The notes below the pieces were generated by a model. That model was not told the origin of the DNA. It saw only the letters and a list, made by a program, of their open reading frames with translations, and searched no databases. This document shows positions 39,801-52,400 of a stretch of 64,000 bases of DNA, in pieces (position 1 is the stretch's first letter; each line of letters starts with the position of its first letter). The translations under genes and the position numbers were made by a program. Source of the stretch: Mycteria americana (taxonomy: Eukaryota > Chordata > Aves > Ciconiiformes > Ciconiidae); the NCBI RefSeq assembly GCF_035582795.1, contig NC_134368.1, forward strand, positions 28,766,501 to 28,830,500, given 5' to 3'.

Positions 39801-41927
39801 AGTGTTTTTAGGTGAAGAGACTTTTGCTATATAAATGGGGACTTTTGGTCTCAGGCACAGTTCTTTTTTTTTTTTTAGTTGGTACGATAAATACAGTCCA
39901 GATGTCCAAAATTGGGTTAGCACTCACTTTTGCTTAGCTTGCTTTTCTGAGGAGCCTAAGAAATACTTCATGAGGGATCTAAAACATACCATCTAAATGG
40001 TGGTGTACAAGCACATCTGCCTATATCTGCTTTGCTGCTGTTTTTCTCTAATGACCAGCTGCAGAGACAGATAGTTAACAGGCATTAAGTAACCCTACAG
40101 CAGCTCTGACATTCACAACTGTTGCTTTGGGTTAAGCTTCCCACAACAGCCCCCCATGCCTTTAATGCTGCAGCGTGCCACATAGTGACTCTTCTGAAGT
40201 CTAAAGATACCTACTGGTACAAGACATTCGGGACGAGAAGTGAGGGGACAGTCTCTTCTGCAGCGCTATCTCCAAATGAAACAAGTGTGCACTACAGTTT
40301 AGCAAGATATTACAGTTGAAATCATTAGAAGTTTCTTGTTGCAAGATGGTTTGGAAAAAAGAAAGCAATTCTACCTTGAAAGCAGATTTGCATGCAGGAG
40401 CTTAATTTGTCAAACTGTGGGATGTATTTTGGAAAGAGAGAGAACACAGGTGGAGGAAAAGAGAAGGATATTTAAGATGATTATGCCTTCCAGTTACATA
40501 CATTTTCATGCCCTGTATACTTACCTTCTGACTTCTATTTTCCAAATAAAAAACCTCAACACCTTAATTGAAAACAAATATGTTGAAAAACAGAGGAAGA
40601 AGCATTTCCTAATCCTATAAGGTAAAGTGATATAAAGCCAGCTAACAGCATAGTAAGATAAGGAATATAGTCTAAGTGGTGATAAAATGTCAATATTCCA
40701 GTAGATGTATACTAGCAGTCCATTAGCTTTAATTAGGTGCTCTCAGCAAGTAATACATCATGTAAAAGATGAATTGAAAAGGAAACCAGCTGACTGCTCT
40801 GAAACACTCATGGGTTGGTTTACCAAAGTTAATCTTTGGGTAAATTAAGAACTAGCACAGACATGTTAAACAGAGGATTTGAAAAAAAGACCAATGTCTA
40901 ATATTAGTACAGGATTAAGAGATTGCACATGAAAATCTAAAGGCACTGCTGATCTGCTCAGGTTTTAATTATGATCTCATTTATTGATATCATAAAAAAG
41001 TATTAAGAAAGATTTGAATGAAGGGAGGCACTAGACTGGAAAACTGGGCTGCTTACGCACAACCCCATTCTGGAAACTGATAATAATTAGTGTGCAGCAT
41101 GCGGACGCTGAAGCTTCACCCTGTGTTCAGCGGGGCTCCATGTAGCTGCCTCTGTACACACTATCAACTGGATTAAAACCCGTAGTTCACAGGGCATGAA
41201 TACAAAATGAAATGCAAATGAATCGGTGGCCACATTTGCAGAACTGGGGCAGAAGAGCAGCAAGTGCAACACACGTTGGCTGAACACAGAAAACCAAGCA
41301 GACAAAGGGGATATGACTATGAGAAAATAAAAGCAGTATTTCTTGGATTACTGCAGCACTGAGGAGTGAAAAGCCAATAGAATTTAGTACATCCATCTGA
41401 ACTAAAATTATGCTTTTAGGTTGAGATCAATAATGGGATTTTATATTTCCATGGTTCTTCTCAGCTCTTCATTAAAAAGATGTCTGAAAAGGAGCACGTG
41501 ACATTTTAAAAAGCTTTAAAAGCAAATGAAACACAGAGCACACGGAAGCAAAAGAAGGGGAGGTTTTGTGTTACCCTTTGGTGGAGGCCAAGGCATGATA
41601 GGATTAAGAGGATACAAGAAAACACACTTTCTGATCAAACCTGAAAATGACAACTGATGTTTTTAAATTTTTTTTTTGCAAAATAATCACAATAGTCGCC
41701 ATTTCTAGTCTATTTAAAATGGATCTGATGAAACTGGGATAGGAGAGAACTGACACAGAGTGCCATTTCCCACAAGCTAGACCTGCTCTAGTCATGTGCA
41801 AAGTGCAATAAACAGTCTTCATTTATTCAAAAGTCATGCTATGACAGTTTGCATTAAGCACTGAGACAGGCATTTAGTCTGCGTGTTACAAATAGAATGG
41901 GACTGGTGAGAGGGAAAGGTTGAAGAG
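36851..41927. other. Non-coding DNA, no gene seen
   Basis: A+T-rich, with a T13 run at 39864-39876. Near 36.92-36.95 kb the minus strand carries AATAAA (TTTATT on plus) after a stretch that resembles 3' UTR sequence, but no coding exon was found to attach to it. No repeat family was recognised. Confidence 0.5.
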
Positions 41928-43240
41928 AAGTTGGGGAAAATTACAGAGTGGTTCATCCTGAGTGTGCTCAACAGGCATGTGCAGGTCAACCAGGGCATCA
42001 GGCCCAGCCAGCACGGGTTCAGGAAAGGCAGGTCCTACTTGACCAACCTGATCTCCTTCTACGACCAGGTGACCTGCCTAGTGGATGAGGGAAAGGCTGT
42101 AGATGTTATCTACCCTTGACACTGTCTCCCACAGCATTCTCCTAGAGAAGCTGGTGGCTCATGGCTTGGACAGGTGTACTCTTCACTGGGTAAAGAACTG
42201 GCTGGATGGCCGAGCCCAGAGAGTGGTGGTGAATGGAGTTTACTCCAGTTGGGTGCTGGTCACAAGTGGTGTTCCCCAGGGCTCAGTTTTGGGGCCAGTC
42301 TTGTTTAATATCTTTATCAATGATCTGGATGAGAGGATTGAGTGCACCCTCAGGAAGTTTGCAGATGACAGCAAATTGGGCGGGAGTATTGATCTGCTTG
42401 AGGGTAGGAAGGCTCTGCAGAGGGATCTGGACAGGCTGGATCCATGGGCAGAGGCCAATTGTATGAAGTTTAACAAGGCCAAGTACCGAGTCCTGCACTT
42501 GGGCCACAGCAACCCCATGCAACGCTAAAGGCTTGGGGAAGAGTGTCTGGAAAGCTGCCCGGCAGAAAAGGACCTGGGGGTGCTGGCTGACAGCCAGCTG
42601 AATATGAGCCGGCAACATGCCCAGGTGGCCAAAAAAGCCAACAGCATCCTGGCTTGTATCAGGAATAGTGTGGCCAGCAGGAGTAGGGAAGGGATCGTGC
42701 CCCTGTACTCGGCACTGGTGAGGCCGCACCTCGAATACTGTGTTCAGTTTTGGGCCCCTCACTACAAGAGAGACATTGAGGTGCTGGAGCGTGTCCAGAG
42801 AAGGGCAACGAAGCTGTGAAGGGTCTGGAGCAGAAGTCTTATGAGGAGCGGCTGAGGGAGCTGGGATTGTTTAGTCTGGAGAAGAGGAGGCTGAGGGGAG
42901 ACCTTATTGCTCTCTACAACTACCTGAAAGAAGGTTGTAGTGAGGTGGGGGTCAGTCTCTTCTCCCAAGTAACTATCAGTAGGACAAGAGGAAATGGCCT
43001 CAAGTTGCATCAGGAGAGGTTTAGATCGGATATTAGGAAAAATTTCTTTACTGAAAGGGTGGTCAAGCATTGGAACAGGCTGCCCAGAGAGGTGGTGGAG
43101 TCACCATCCCTGGAGGAGTTCAAAAAACGTGTAGATGTGGCACTTCAGGACATGGTTTAGTAGGCATGGAGGTGTTGGGTTGACAGTTGGACTAGTTGAT
43201 CTTAGAGGTCTTTTCCAACCTTAATGATTCTATGATTCTA
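41928..43240 (+). mobile_element. CR1 LINE, 5'-truncated, plus strand (1.3 kb)
   Basis: A non-LTR retrotransposon fragment holding the C-terminal part of the reverse transcriptase gene and the complete 3' end, which stops in ATGATTCTATGATTCTA, the terminal octamer-type repeat of avian CR1. No poly-A tail is present, as expected for CR1. Truncation at the 5' end is normal for this family. The copy shares its 3' 450 bp closely with the minus-strand copy at 48976-49418, so both belong to the same or a close subfamily. Confidence 0.95.
41931..43160 (+). pseudogene. Broken CR1 reverse transcriptase (ORF2) fragment
   Basis: Three frame segments make up the coding remnant. The first, 41931-42119, covers the 'SQHGFRKGRSYLTNL' region. 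The second, 42103-42528, carries the palm motif [14 protein letters not shown] and the catalytic FADD, and it continues past a stop as 42580-42819 with '[16 protein letters not shown]'. The third, 42816-43160, is the C-terminal [17 protein letters not shown] region. Breaks: a deletion at about 42114-42117 removes motif A, including the first catalytic Asp of the DFSKAFD-type motif, and shifts frame. A TAA at 42526-42528 stops the frame. A one-base loss near 42816 shifts it again; the copy at 49 kb still has the extra G there. It cannot encode active enzyme. Confidence 0.9.
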
Positions 43241-45787
43241 AGTTTCTGGGTTTTTTTTGCTTTCAGGAAAAATTCTATATTCTTTTAAACTTCTGTTCCT
43301 AATCTGCCCTCTGTGAAATTATGGGGAGGAGAGAAAGTGAGAGGCAAAGTTCTACAAGTGTTTGTGGATTTTACTATTACTTTGTGTTTGCCTTTTTTTA
43401 ACTGTATATTAATATTCTATGAAATTAGCTCAGTGGTAAAAACACTAACTGGAACAGTGATTAGCAATGAATAATGGAAAATAGCAGCAGCAAATAAGCT
43501 TTTCATTTGTAATCTGGTAAACTCCCAATTTGTGTCTCTCTGTGTGAGATTGCCTTAATGTCATATCAAAAATATTTAAAACTGAAGGTTAATAACCCAT
43601 CTCTATTAACTTTCTTTAGCTGCTGTAAAAATAAGTTGAATATTTGCCTTTTTAATAGTTGTGCTTGAGGTCTGCATAAAATCGATTAAGGAAGAGAAAT
43701 TTTGTACTGTTTTTAAAATAATTAACTGATCTTCATCTGTTTCATGCAAACATACGTGTGTCTCTGTTGGACACCAGTGTGATTCCTCTATGAAACTCTG
43801 ACCTCTCAAGAGAAGCCATATTTACCAAAGAAAAAGTGGTCCTGGAGAGTTCAGTACAGATGTGGATTGGGTACCCCATATATTGAGCAGAGGTCTGGAC
43901 CGTTAACTCCATGCTTTACAAAAGTATATGCTCTGTCCACGTAGAAACACAGGTTCCTGTGAATGCTGGTTTTCCAGGTGTGCTTCATTCCTTCACACAG
44001 TGAGTGCCATACCTCAAACCCAGAAGCCAAAACCACATGTATCACTAAGTCTACAACACTACTTCAAGAACAAAAGTAGTGCTTAATGCAATGTGCTCCA
44101 GCCAGGAGTAGGGATTTATTTCCGTAGCTTATGTACAAAACTCTTTCACCATTATAACCGGCTCTGTGCTACGCTTCAGTTTGAGACTATCCAAGTTACT
44201 GACAGCTAACACATTACACCAAGAATTATCTATGGCATATTTTCAGTGCTACACCTGAGCACCAGGGCAGTGCTAACATGCATCAAGTGTATCGCTTCTG
44301 GCATCAGACAAGCTTCATCAGCACTTGCCTGGAGATGTGCTCCACTGCACTGCATAGACCTGTCCTATGGGAGGGAAAAGTGTCCAAGCTCCACTACGCC
44401 TTAAGCAGCTCATTTTTCTTCATTTTGTTTTTATTAATTTGGAGATGTCCTTTATATTTTAAATTTATAGAAATGGAAGTATGTCCATGCAACCTCTGCA
44501 TGGTTACTATGTTTTATATGCATTACTATTATGTCAGCAACCAGTGAGTTCACACAGAGGGAGAAAGTTTCCTCAACGATTACTTTGGTATTGTGCAGTT
44601 TTTGGAAGACTGGAGCTTGTCACCTGGCACTTTCTGATAAATAAGGTCTGCTAAACTTCTACTTTTCAATAAGTTTCCTGGTAAAGTTGGTGGTTTTTCC
44701 CATTGGATAAATGTATGGGAAAGGTATAAATCTCCATGGAATTTTATTTGTTGGATTTTTTTATTATTACCTTTAAGAATGTAATTTAGATGTTAGAGCA
44801 TAGCCTTCTGGCAGTATTAAAGCACTTATTCAAATTATTCAGTGAAACAACTTTGCAAAAATTCTTTAGTCAGGATCTGCAACCCACACATGCAGCCACT
44901 TCCTTATACTCATTTAGAATACGTATAAAGATAGGATATTTTTGGTATTAACTTGAGGATTTAATTAGTTTGATTATCTAATTCCAGTTCAGTAGAGAAT
45001 AATTTGCTGATTTGACCTTGCTGTGATAGTGTTTTATATTTGCTCAGTTTAAAATTATGTACAGTAGCCTAGGTTTGGTGATATGTTTTCATAAGTATTT
45101 TATTAAATCCTACTAATACTGTCACATTTTGTGAAATAAATAATTTAGTTTATAACTTTTGAGGGATAAAAGGACATTAAACCCTCAGCTAAATCAGTCT
45201 TTGTTTCTCGCAAAAAACCTTGCACTGAACTTTTCTTGACAAAGTTACAGAACAAGAATTAAGTATAATTTGATGCTTGCAAACCATCCTGTACATTAAT
45301 TAAATAAATTAATCATTACAAATTATTTGCCTAGTGGGAATTGACTATTTAAGGGACAATTTGGCATTTAAATTCTGTTTCAAGCTGTTTATGTAGAAGA
45401 AAAAAATGAAAACAAACAGCACCATTAGACCTGATCAATACATGACAGAGTAACCCAGATGAGGAAGCACTTTGGTGACAGTTACTGAAAACTGCTCATA
45501 CCTTTCTGTTGACGCATATACCGAGTCTTTTAATAATCATAGCAACTACCCCAAAAGCAAGCTTATTTGGTGTTTTCTGAAACTGCGTCTGTATTCAGAC
45601 AATGAACAGCATATACCACCCAAATCACCTCCGGTGCTACCTCTGAAACATTTGCTGGTAATGGAAGAAAAGCTATTTAGGCTACAAAAACTAGAGACTG
45701 AATGTAAAGTGTGCCTATATGATCCAGAGCTGTGTAGCTAACCCTTAGAGTTTACCTTAATCCTCAGCAAGACTGAAGCAAATTTAC
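43241..45787. other. Non-coding DNA, no gene seen
   Basis: A+T-rich sequence between two CR1 copies. Short open frames (at most 89 codons) on both strands have no recognisable features. I see nothing else in it. Confidence 0.5.
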
Positions 45788-46305
45788 AGGATTGCTGAGG
45801 TTGGAAGGGACCTCTGGGGATCATCTAGTCCAAACTCCTGCTCAAAGCAAGGTCAACTACAGCAGGTTCCCCAGGGCCGTGTCCAGTCCGGTTTTGAACA
45901 TCTCCCAGGATGGAAACTCCACAACCTCTCTGGGCAACCTGTACCAGTGTTCAACCACTCCCACAGTAAAAAGGTTTTTTTAATATGTTTAAACAGAATT
46001 CCCTGTATTCCCAGTCGTGCTCATTCCCTTATCCCGTCACTGGGCACCACTTGGAAGGGTCTGGCTCCATCTTCTTTACTCTCTCCCACCAGGTATTTAT
46101 ACACATTGGTAAGATCCCCCTGAGCCTTTTCTTTTCCAGGCTAAACAGTCCCAGCTCTCTCTGCCTCTTCCTATGCGACAGATGCTCTAAGCCTTTAATC
46201 ATCTTTGTGGCTGGACTCTCTCCAGTATGTCCATGTCTTTCTTGTACTGGGGTGCCCACCACAGGAGACAGCACTCCAGATGTGTCTTACCAGGGCTGAG
46301 CAGCT
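45788..46305 (-). mobile_element. CR1 LINE 3' fragment, minus strand (about 520 bp)
   Basis: The plus strand reads GAGGTTGGAAGGGACCTCTGGGGATCATCTAGTCCAA and onward, the reverse complement of an avian CR1 3' end. Minus-strand translation of 46029-46274 contains [15 protein letters not shown], the same C-terminal reverse transcriptase segment seen in the copy at 42.9 kb. The terminal octamer repeat at its left end is lost and the sequence has many substitutions, so it is older than the 42-kb and 49-kb copies and probably a different subfamily. Confidence 0.9.
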
Positions 46306-48975
46306 GAGCAGTGTTCAGTATGTATCCTAGGCATTTATGCACGAAAGAAGTTTGCTACTTGGGGATATTCTTGAATCTCTTGATATTAAAGGTGACAATA
46401 GGTGGTTCATGGGAGACTCTGAAACTATGCTTAACATGGAAGTATGAAGATGCAGTAATTAATAGATTTTATTATTAATTCCTGCTCTTTCATTAGTTTT
46501 ATGCAGTTTGACTTAATTAATTTCAAACTAAATGGTTGAAAAGCATATGACACTACTTTTACTCATGTTACCAGAATTCTGTATCACAGTCAGGAAACTA
46601 GATTCTCTGAACTAAGCAGTAAAGGCACAAGGGGGCACTACTTTTCTTACTCAGAATGGGAATCATCTAAAAGTATCACGCAAACAACTTCTCATAATTG
46701 ATAGATAACTTCTAATCACATTTTCTCTATCAAGAGTTTTGCACAGGATCCTTATGGAGAGAACCATGTGGAAAACCAGAAGGGACTCAAGGAAGAGCTG
46801 TCAAAGCCACCTAGGTACAACCTGGAATACACAATCCCACTTAATGCTTCCCCATCACCTCCTGGATCAGAATGTGACTTACTGAAATTCTTAAAAAAAG
46901 AGCTGCTTTGCTGTGAGAGGAGGGTGCACACTCCCCCTGCATCTAGCCTGATCTTTTGAATCGGGTAGTGAGGATTATTGCCTCAGCTTTTCTCCGCTGC
47001 TTTTGCGCAGGCTACATCAACAACAGCACTAGGTTGAATGCCTATTACACTTAGAGACTATCCTCTGCAGTAGCTCTAAACATCCCGTTCTCTGCAGCCT
47101 GCTCACCTTCTGTTCAGAGGCTGCCTCAGGAGAAGATGAGCAAGCACACGTGCCAACAAGCCAATGCACTCAGGCAAGGCTTACAGGCTCGTAGTGGTTT
47201 CTACAGGCTTGTAGTGAAAACCAGTGGCATACACTGGTTTCCAGTCAGCATCGAGGCCACCCTTAGCAGACAGCATGGACAGAGATACAGAACCTTTGTA
47301 TTTCCAGTGCAGAAGCTGCACCGAAAGCTGGCATTAATGTAAGAGCTGGGATGGGGAAGAGAAGCAAGAGTTTTCTTGACAACTTTCTCATGGACATTCA
47401 CAGCAGAGGTGGCCACCAAAGCGGCTGCTTCTTACCATTTGTCAGGCTGTTGGCAATTCATCAAAATTTACAAACCATATATGTTAGCGCTGGGGAGAGC
47501 AGGGAGGAGCAGATTATTCTAGTCTCCATTTCTAGTACAGAGCACGGGAAAGGGCAGGAGATACAGGAGTGTCTTAATAGGTTATTACATTATTTATCTC
47601 TTGAAACTTTACAACTGAATATATTGTCACAGTTACTGCGTTTGCTTCAAAGCTTTCTGTTCTTCTATTAGTGTACTCCCCATCACCTATGCTTTCCTTA
47701 ACCTTTCTTTCAGATAAAGAAGTAAAATGGTTTGATATTTCTAAAAACTAATAGTTGTAAGGAAGGAAAACTTCTGTCAAATTGTCACTTCTGTCAAAAT
47801 ATTAAACCATTTTTAGCAGCCATACCTGATAAATACAAAGATGAGGAATAGTGTGTGCATGTGGACAGCCTTCATACCTAGCATTATTTCTTTCAAAACA
47901 TTATGTATTTCTCTAGCCCTACAGGTGTTCATCAGAAATGTGAGCTTCAGAAAAGAGTTCAAAGTATTCCTGGCTTAGGTATCCTTTTTTGCTGTCTATG
48001 GTACCCACGTATCACTGTATCACTGCTTACACAGCACCACTACTGTACTGTAAAGAGAAGTGTTTTATTTACTAATAGAGGAACATAGGCAATAAACATC
48101 TATTTAGAAAATGGAAAATAAGTGACTCTGAATTTGGTGCCTGTTGGAAGTATTTTGAATGTTACACATAACAGTTCATTTCTTTTATTCATCGACTGTT
48201 CATCCAAATAATATGAATGAGTATGTTCTAATAAAACTAAATTTAATACCTATAAATATTCAGAAGGAAAATGCTTTTCCTTTGGGGCACATATTCATTC
48301 ATTTGTTCTACCTAACTAGTATCAGCATCCAGACAAATTCCATGATGAGAAATTGATATTATCCATGCGTGTTGTAAAGTTTGTAATTTGTGACTGAATA
48401 CTGTTTTTTGTAGATATGAGGCATCAATTTCCCAGTAGTGATCCTTCTATAAGAAGCTGAAAAATTCTGAAGGTTAGTACTTTCTGAAGTTCTGAAGGTT
48501 TTAAAGCTTAAAGAAATTTTTAATAAAAAATTGCAGGGTACAGGAAGCCTGAAGGAGTTTTTTTAGGCTGGATGACATGAAGTAGGCTGCAGACCATGAC
48601 TTCAAAGTTATATATACAAGGTAGAGAGTAATATTTTGAAATCTTTGAGGTTTGCTTTTTATACTTTCAATTTTTTAAACATTTTGAGTCACACAACCAT
48701 ATATGAGTAAAAAAGGTTGACAGCTATACCCTTTGATGATAAATCATTATAGTTTGGGGATATTTTCATGTAATCTGTTCACCAAATACAGACTTTATAA
48801 AAGTCTTGATTTCTCATGTCTTGTAAATACATGAGAAAACATTAAGAATAGGCAAGCAATCAAGTGCAAAAACTATATATATATACAGGTATATTTTCCT
48901 AGATGTAATAGACTGAATTCTATAGAGAAAGTTACAAGTAGAAAGGGCAACAAGGTTAATAAGAAAATAGTTTTA
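46306..48975. other. Non-coding DNA, no gene seen
   Basis: No supported gene. A slightly GC-richer stretch at about 46.75-47.55 kb holds several plus-strand frames of 63-106 codons, but they do not join in a splice-consistent way and show no motif. Confidence 0.45.
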
Positions 48976-49418
48976 TAGAATCATAGAATCATTTAGGTTG
49001 GAAAAGACCTTTAAAATCACCGAGTCCAACCGTTAACCTAACACTGCCAAGTCCACCACTAAACCGTGTCCCTAAGCACCACACCTACACATCTCTTAAA
49101 TACCTCCAGGGATGGCAACTCAACCACTTCCCTGGGCAGCCACTTCCAATGCTTGACAACCCTTTTGGTTAAGAAAATCCAATCTAAACTTCTCCTGGTG
49201 CAACTTGAGGTGGTTTCCTCTTGTCTTATCGCTGTTACCTGGGAGAAGAGACCGACCCCCACCTCACTACAACCTCCTTTCAGGTAGCTGTAGAGAGCGA
49301 TAAGGTCTCCCCTCAGCCTCCTTTTCTCCAGGCCAAACAACCCCAGTTGCCTCAGCTGCTCCTCATAAGACTTCTGCTCCAGACCCTTCACCAGCTTTGT
49401 TGCTCTTCTTTGGACACA
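48976..49418 (-). mobile_element. CR1 LINE 3' fragment, minus strand (about 440 bp)
   Basis: The plus strand begins TAGAATCATAGAATCATTTA at 48976, the reverse complement of the CR1 3' terminus, and continues into the C-terminal reverse transcriptase segment. The minus-strand frame 49059-49442 is open through [29 protein letters not shown] and [14 protein letters not shown]. It is a close relative of the plus-strand copy at 41928-43240 and lies inverted to it about 5.7 kb away. Truncated 5' end at about 49418. Confidence 0.93.
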
Positions 49419-52400
49419 CAAAATATTTAAATTTCTAAACATTTAGAAACATTTAGAAAGCCCCTTCTTGAAGGAAGAAGGCTATTTACCGACCACCTTC
49501 TAGTTTACAGAACTTACCCCAGTGACTATAGACTGAAGGAGTCACAGGACTATGGTATCAACACTCTGACTTTTAGGACCTCAATCCAAATTTTATCAAC
49601 AACTAGTGCAGAATAAACACCACAAAATGAGCACTGTTTTGGTGAAATGGGTGTTTATTTCCTCCTTACTAATTATCCATAGACAGGCTGACTGGCTCAT
49701 TATTAACTCAATTGTGTGGAAAAATGTGAGCTGGAATTTCTCTGCTGTGGATAAACTCCTTTGACTATTCAAAGTCAAACAGCTACATGCTTTGCTATAT
49801 CAACAAAATTGTACAGGCTATATTCTGCCTAAACATCCTGACCTTTGAAAAGTGAAAATGTAATACACAAAGAATGCATATAGATATTTACAGAAAATTA
49901 ATGATAATTGTTTATTGAGCCAGATGCCACCCTTCCCAATTGTGATGGGTAGGACCATACTGCACAGGTAGTCCTTAGATCTCTGCTGCAGTCTGTTTGC
50001 TTAAAAACCTGCTCAATTGAAGTAATAACAAATTTCCATCCCCACAGTGGAGACCAAGAGAAACCGATACACCAAAAAGATGTGTTAAACTTTTTGTATT
50101 ATTATTTGAAACAATACTTAATAGTAACAATAACTAAATCTCCTTTAAGAGGTTGATAAAGTGTCTGATTAATAGAAACTTATAGAAAGAATCCTAGTTA
50201 AATTACTGAATTTTACAGTGAATACTAACGACAAAAAAATCTAGTGTCTAGTAGTAAAAATCCTCCTCAGGAATTTTACAGTTGCTGTGGTTATATTCTG
50301 GATGCTGAAAATAGCAAAATAATATTATATGATCGGACTGAAAGGCAAGAATGCTAAGTCCTTTACTATAACACCTGAACTCAGTAGCATGCAAAGCACC
50401 AGCATATCCTAAAGACATATTTTGGAAAGATTTATTTCACTTTTATATAAAGCAGAGCAATTAAAAATCCTATTCAAGTGATCTCACTTATACAGACTCA
50501 TCTACTTCATGCCTGCCACTATATTGTGCCAGCAATGAGCAGCAGCAATCATATTTTTCTGTTTCCGTTTAGATGCAGAAGTATTTTCAGCTTGTATGAT
50601 GAGATTGTTTGAAATACAACCCTTTTCGTGCCTGAAAACCATGTCACCCAAACAGAGGTGAAGCTTTTCTGCCCTCTCAAGAAAAAGAAGCATCATTTGT
50701 CCTTGAAAGCACATGGACACAAAAGGCTTTATTAATGAAGAGTCAGAGAATACCAGTCACCTGCTAGACCAGAGCAGTGATGGGGAACTGAAGCACAATA
50801 ACCCTATGCTTTTCACAGTCACCAAAATGCTTATTCCTAGATACCACATTTCTCCCCACTATCCCACCAGTTGCCACAGTTCGCTCACCTGCAGCAGGTA
50901 AGCTAAGACATGAGGAGACATAACACAAATGGAAAAAAACAGCTGAAATGGATTATTTGAGTACTGAATCTCTTCCTGAACAGTGGCTACAAGTCAGACC
51001 AAAAGGTACTTTGCCTTCTTCAAAATCAGGTTACAAATGCAGTCCCTGAGAGAGAGTTTGAATTTTCTGCATGTAGCTTCAAATTTTCAATTCCCTGATT
51101 TGTGAATCCCACGAACTCCAGTCATGGAACATTCTCTCCAGAATAGGACAAAACATGCTTCCTTAACTATGTTTGTAACTATACATCCATCAGACCAAAA
51201 AAATAAATAGCTTTCTACCTGATGTAATCTCATAGCAAACATCTGACCCAGACTGAGCTATCAGACTGACTCAAATAACTCTGCGTAATATACAACTGAT
51301 GCTAAACATTGCAAGGGTATGGAAAAGCTGCCGTTAGAGATCAATACAAAAGTCAATGGTGACTGCACTGTAGTGTAGAAGCACAGAGTTTAGCTTCAGT
51401 TAGCTTTAAGCTACTGAGATCATATTCTGTTAAACATCTAATTACATTAGCACAGAGCTCAGCCCAACCTCCAACCAAAGAATTTATTCTGTTCCTTGAG
51501 CAATGCTGTGAACCTCACAGCTACAAACCCTTTATCACAGTCAGGGAAAAGAACAGCAAAGACTGCAGAAGAAATAAACCCTATTCCTGGAAGAAGGTAC
51601 TGAAGGTGTTAAGTTTACTAGAGCAATGAAGAGGTATACAAATCTTGCAGCATCATCTCAACATCTTCAGTTTGAGAGGCAGGAAAAAATATTAATTGAC
51701 CCTGACATTCCTCCTATTCTCCTTTCTGGTGCATAAGAGACAACTATTGACTTAATAGTGCTGATAAATGAATGAGTAGTTCGGTTGAGGTCTATGAAAT
51801 GGCACTTTCCGAAGTAAATTCCAACTTGTGTTGCAGTCAGAAGCAAAATAGGGGTCAGCGAGATTTAACTCTCAAGGAGCAGTGTTTGGTAGGAGGATAT
51901 GTTAAGTTTTACATTCTTATCAAAACACAGTAATTCAAAACAGATTTAGACTTTAGGAATGAAAACTGATAGATCAAGAATGTTTAAATTATCATAAGTA
52001 AACAAAAAACATAAAAGAGGAGTAACTCGCTTTCATTAATGCTTCAGGCTGTCCTTCTCTTGAGGATTGATTCAGGAAGAATAGTTATTTGTCCACTCCA
52101 TTCCAGTACTACTGAAATTGGCTCTTGCTATTCAAGCAATAAGGAAGCATCCTCTCAGATCTGGTAGTATAATCAACCATCTTATGAAAGAAATATATTT
52201 GATTAGTTTTAGTTTAGACTGGCAGGTCTTGAAGAGCAGATGATAGATTGATTTTTTCTTTTCTATACAATATGCTAAATAAAGGAATTACAAAGTATAA
52301 TTTATAACCCAAAATGATCAAGTACTTGGTAGACAGCTCTGAAACAGTGTTTCCAGGGTTTCTCTCTCAACTTGTTTTTCCTGTTCCCCACTGTGCCTCA

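Noticed and set aside
42240..42762. Minus-strand frames of 92 and 159 codons.
   Set aside because: They lie antisense to the CR1 reverse transcriptase remnant and are shadows of it.
47351..47671. A 106-codon plus frame following a 68-codon frame.
   Set aside because: The two frames do not connect through plausible splice sites and show no domain; kept only as non-coding DNA.
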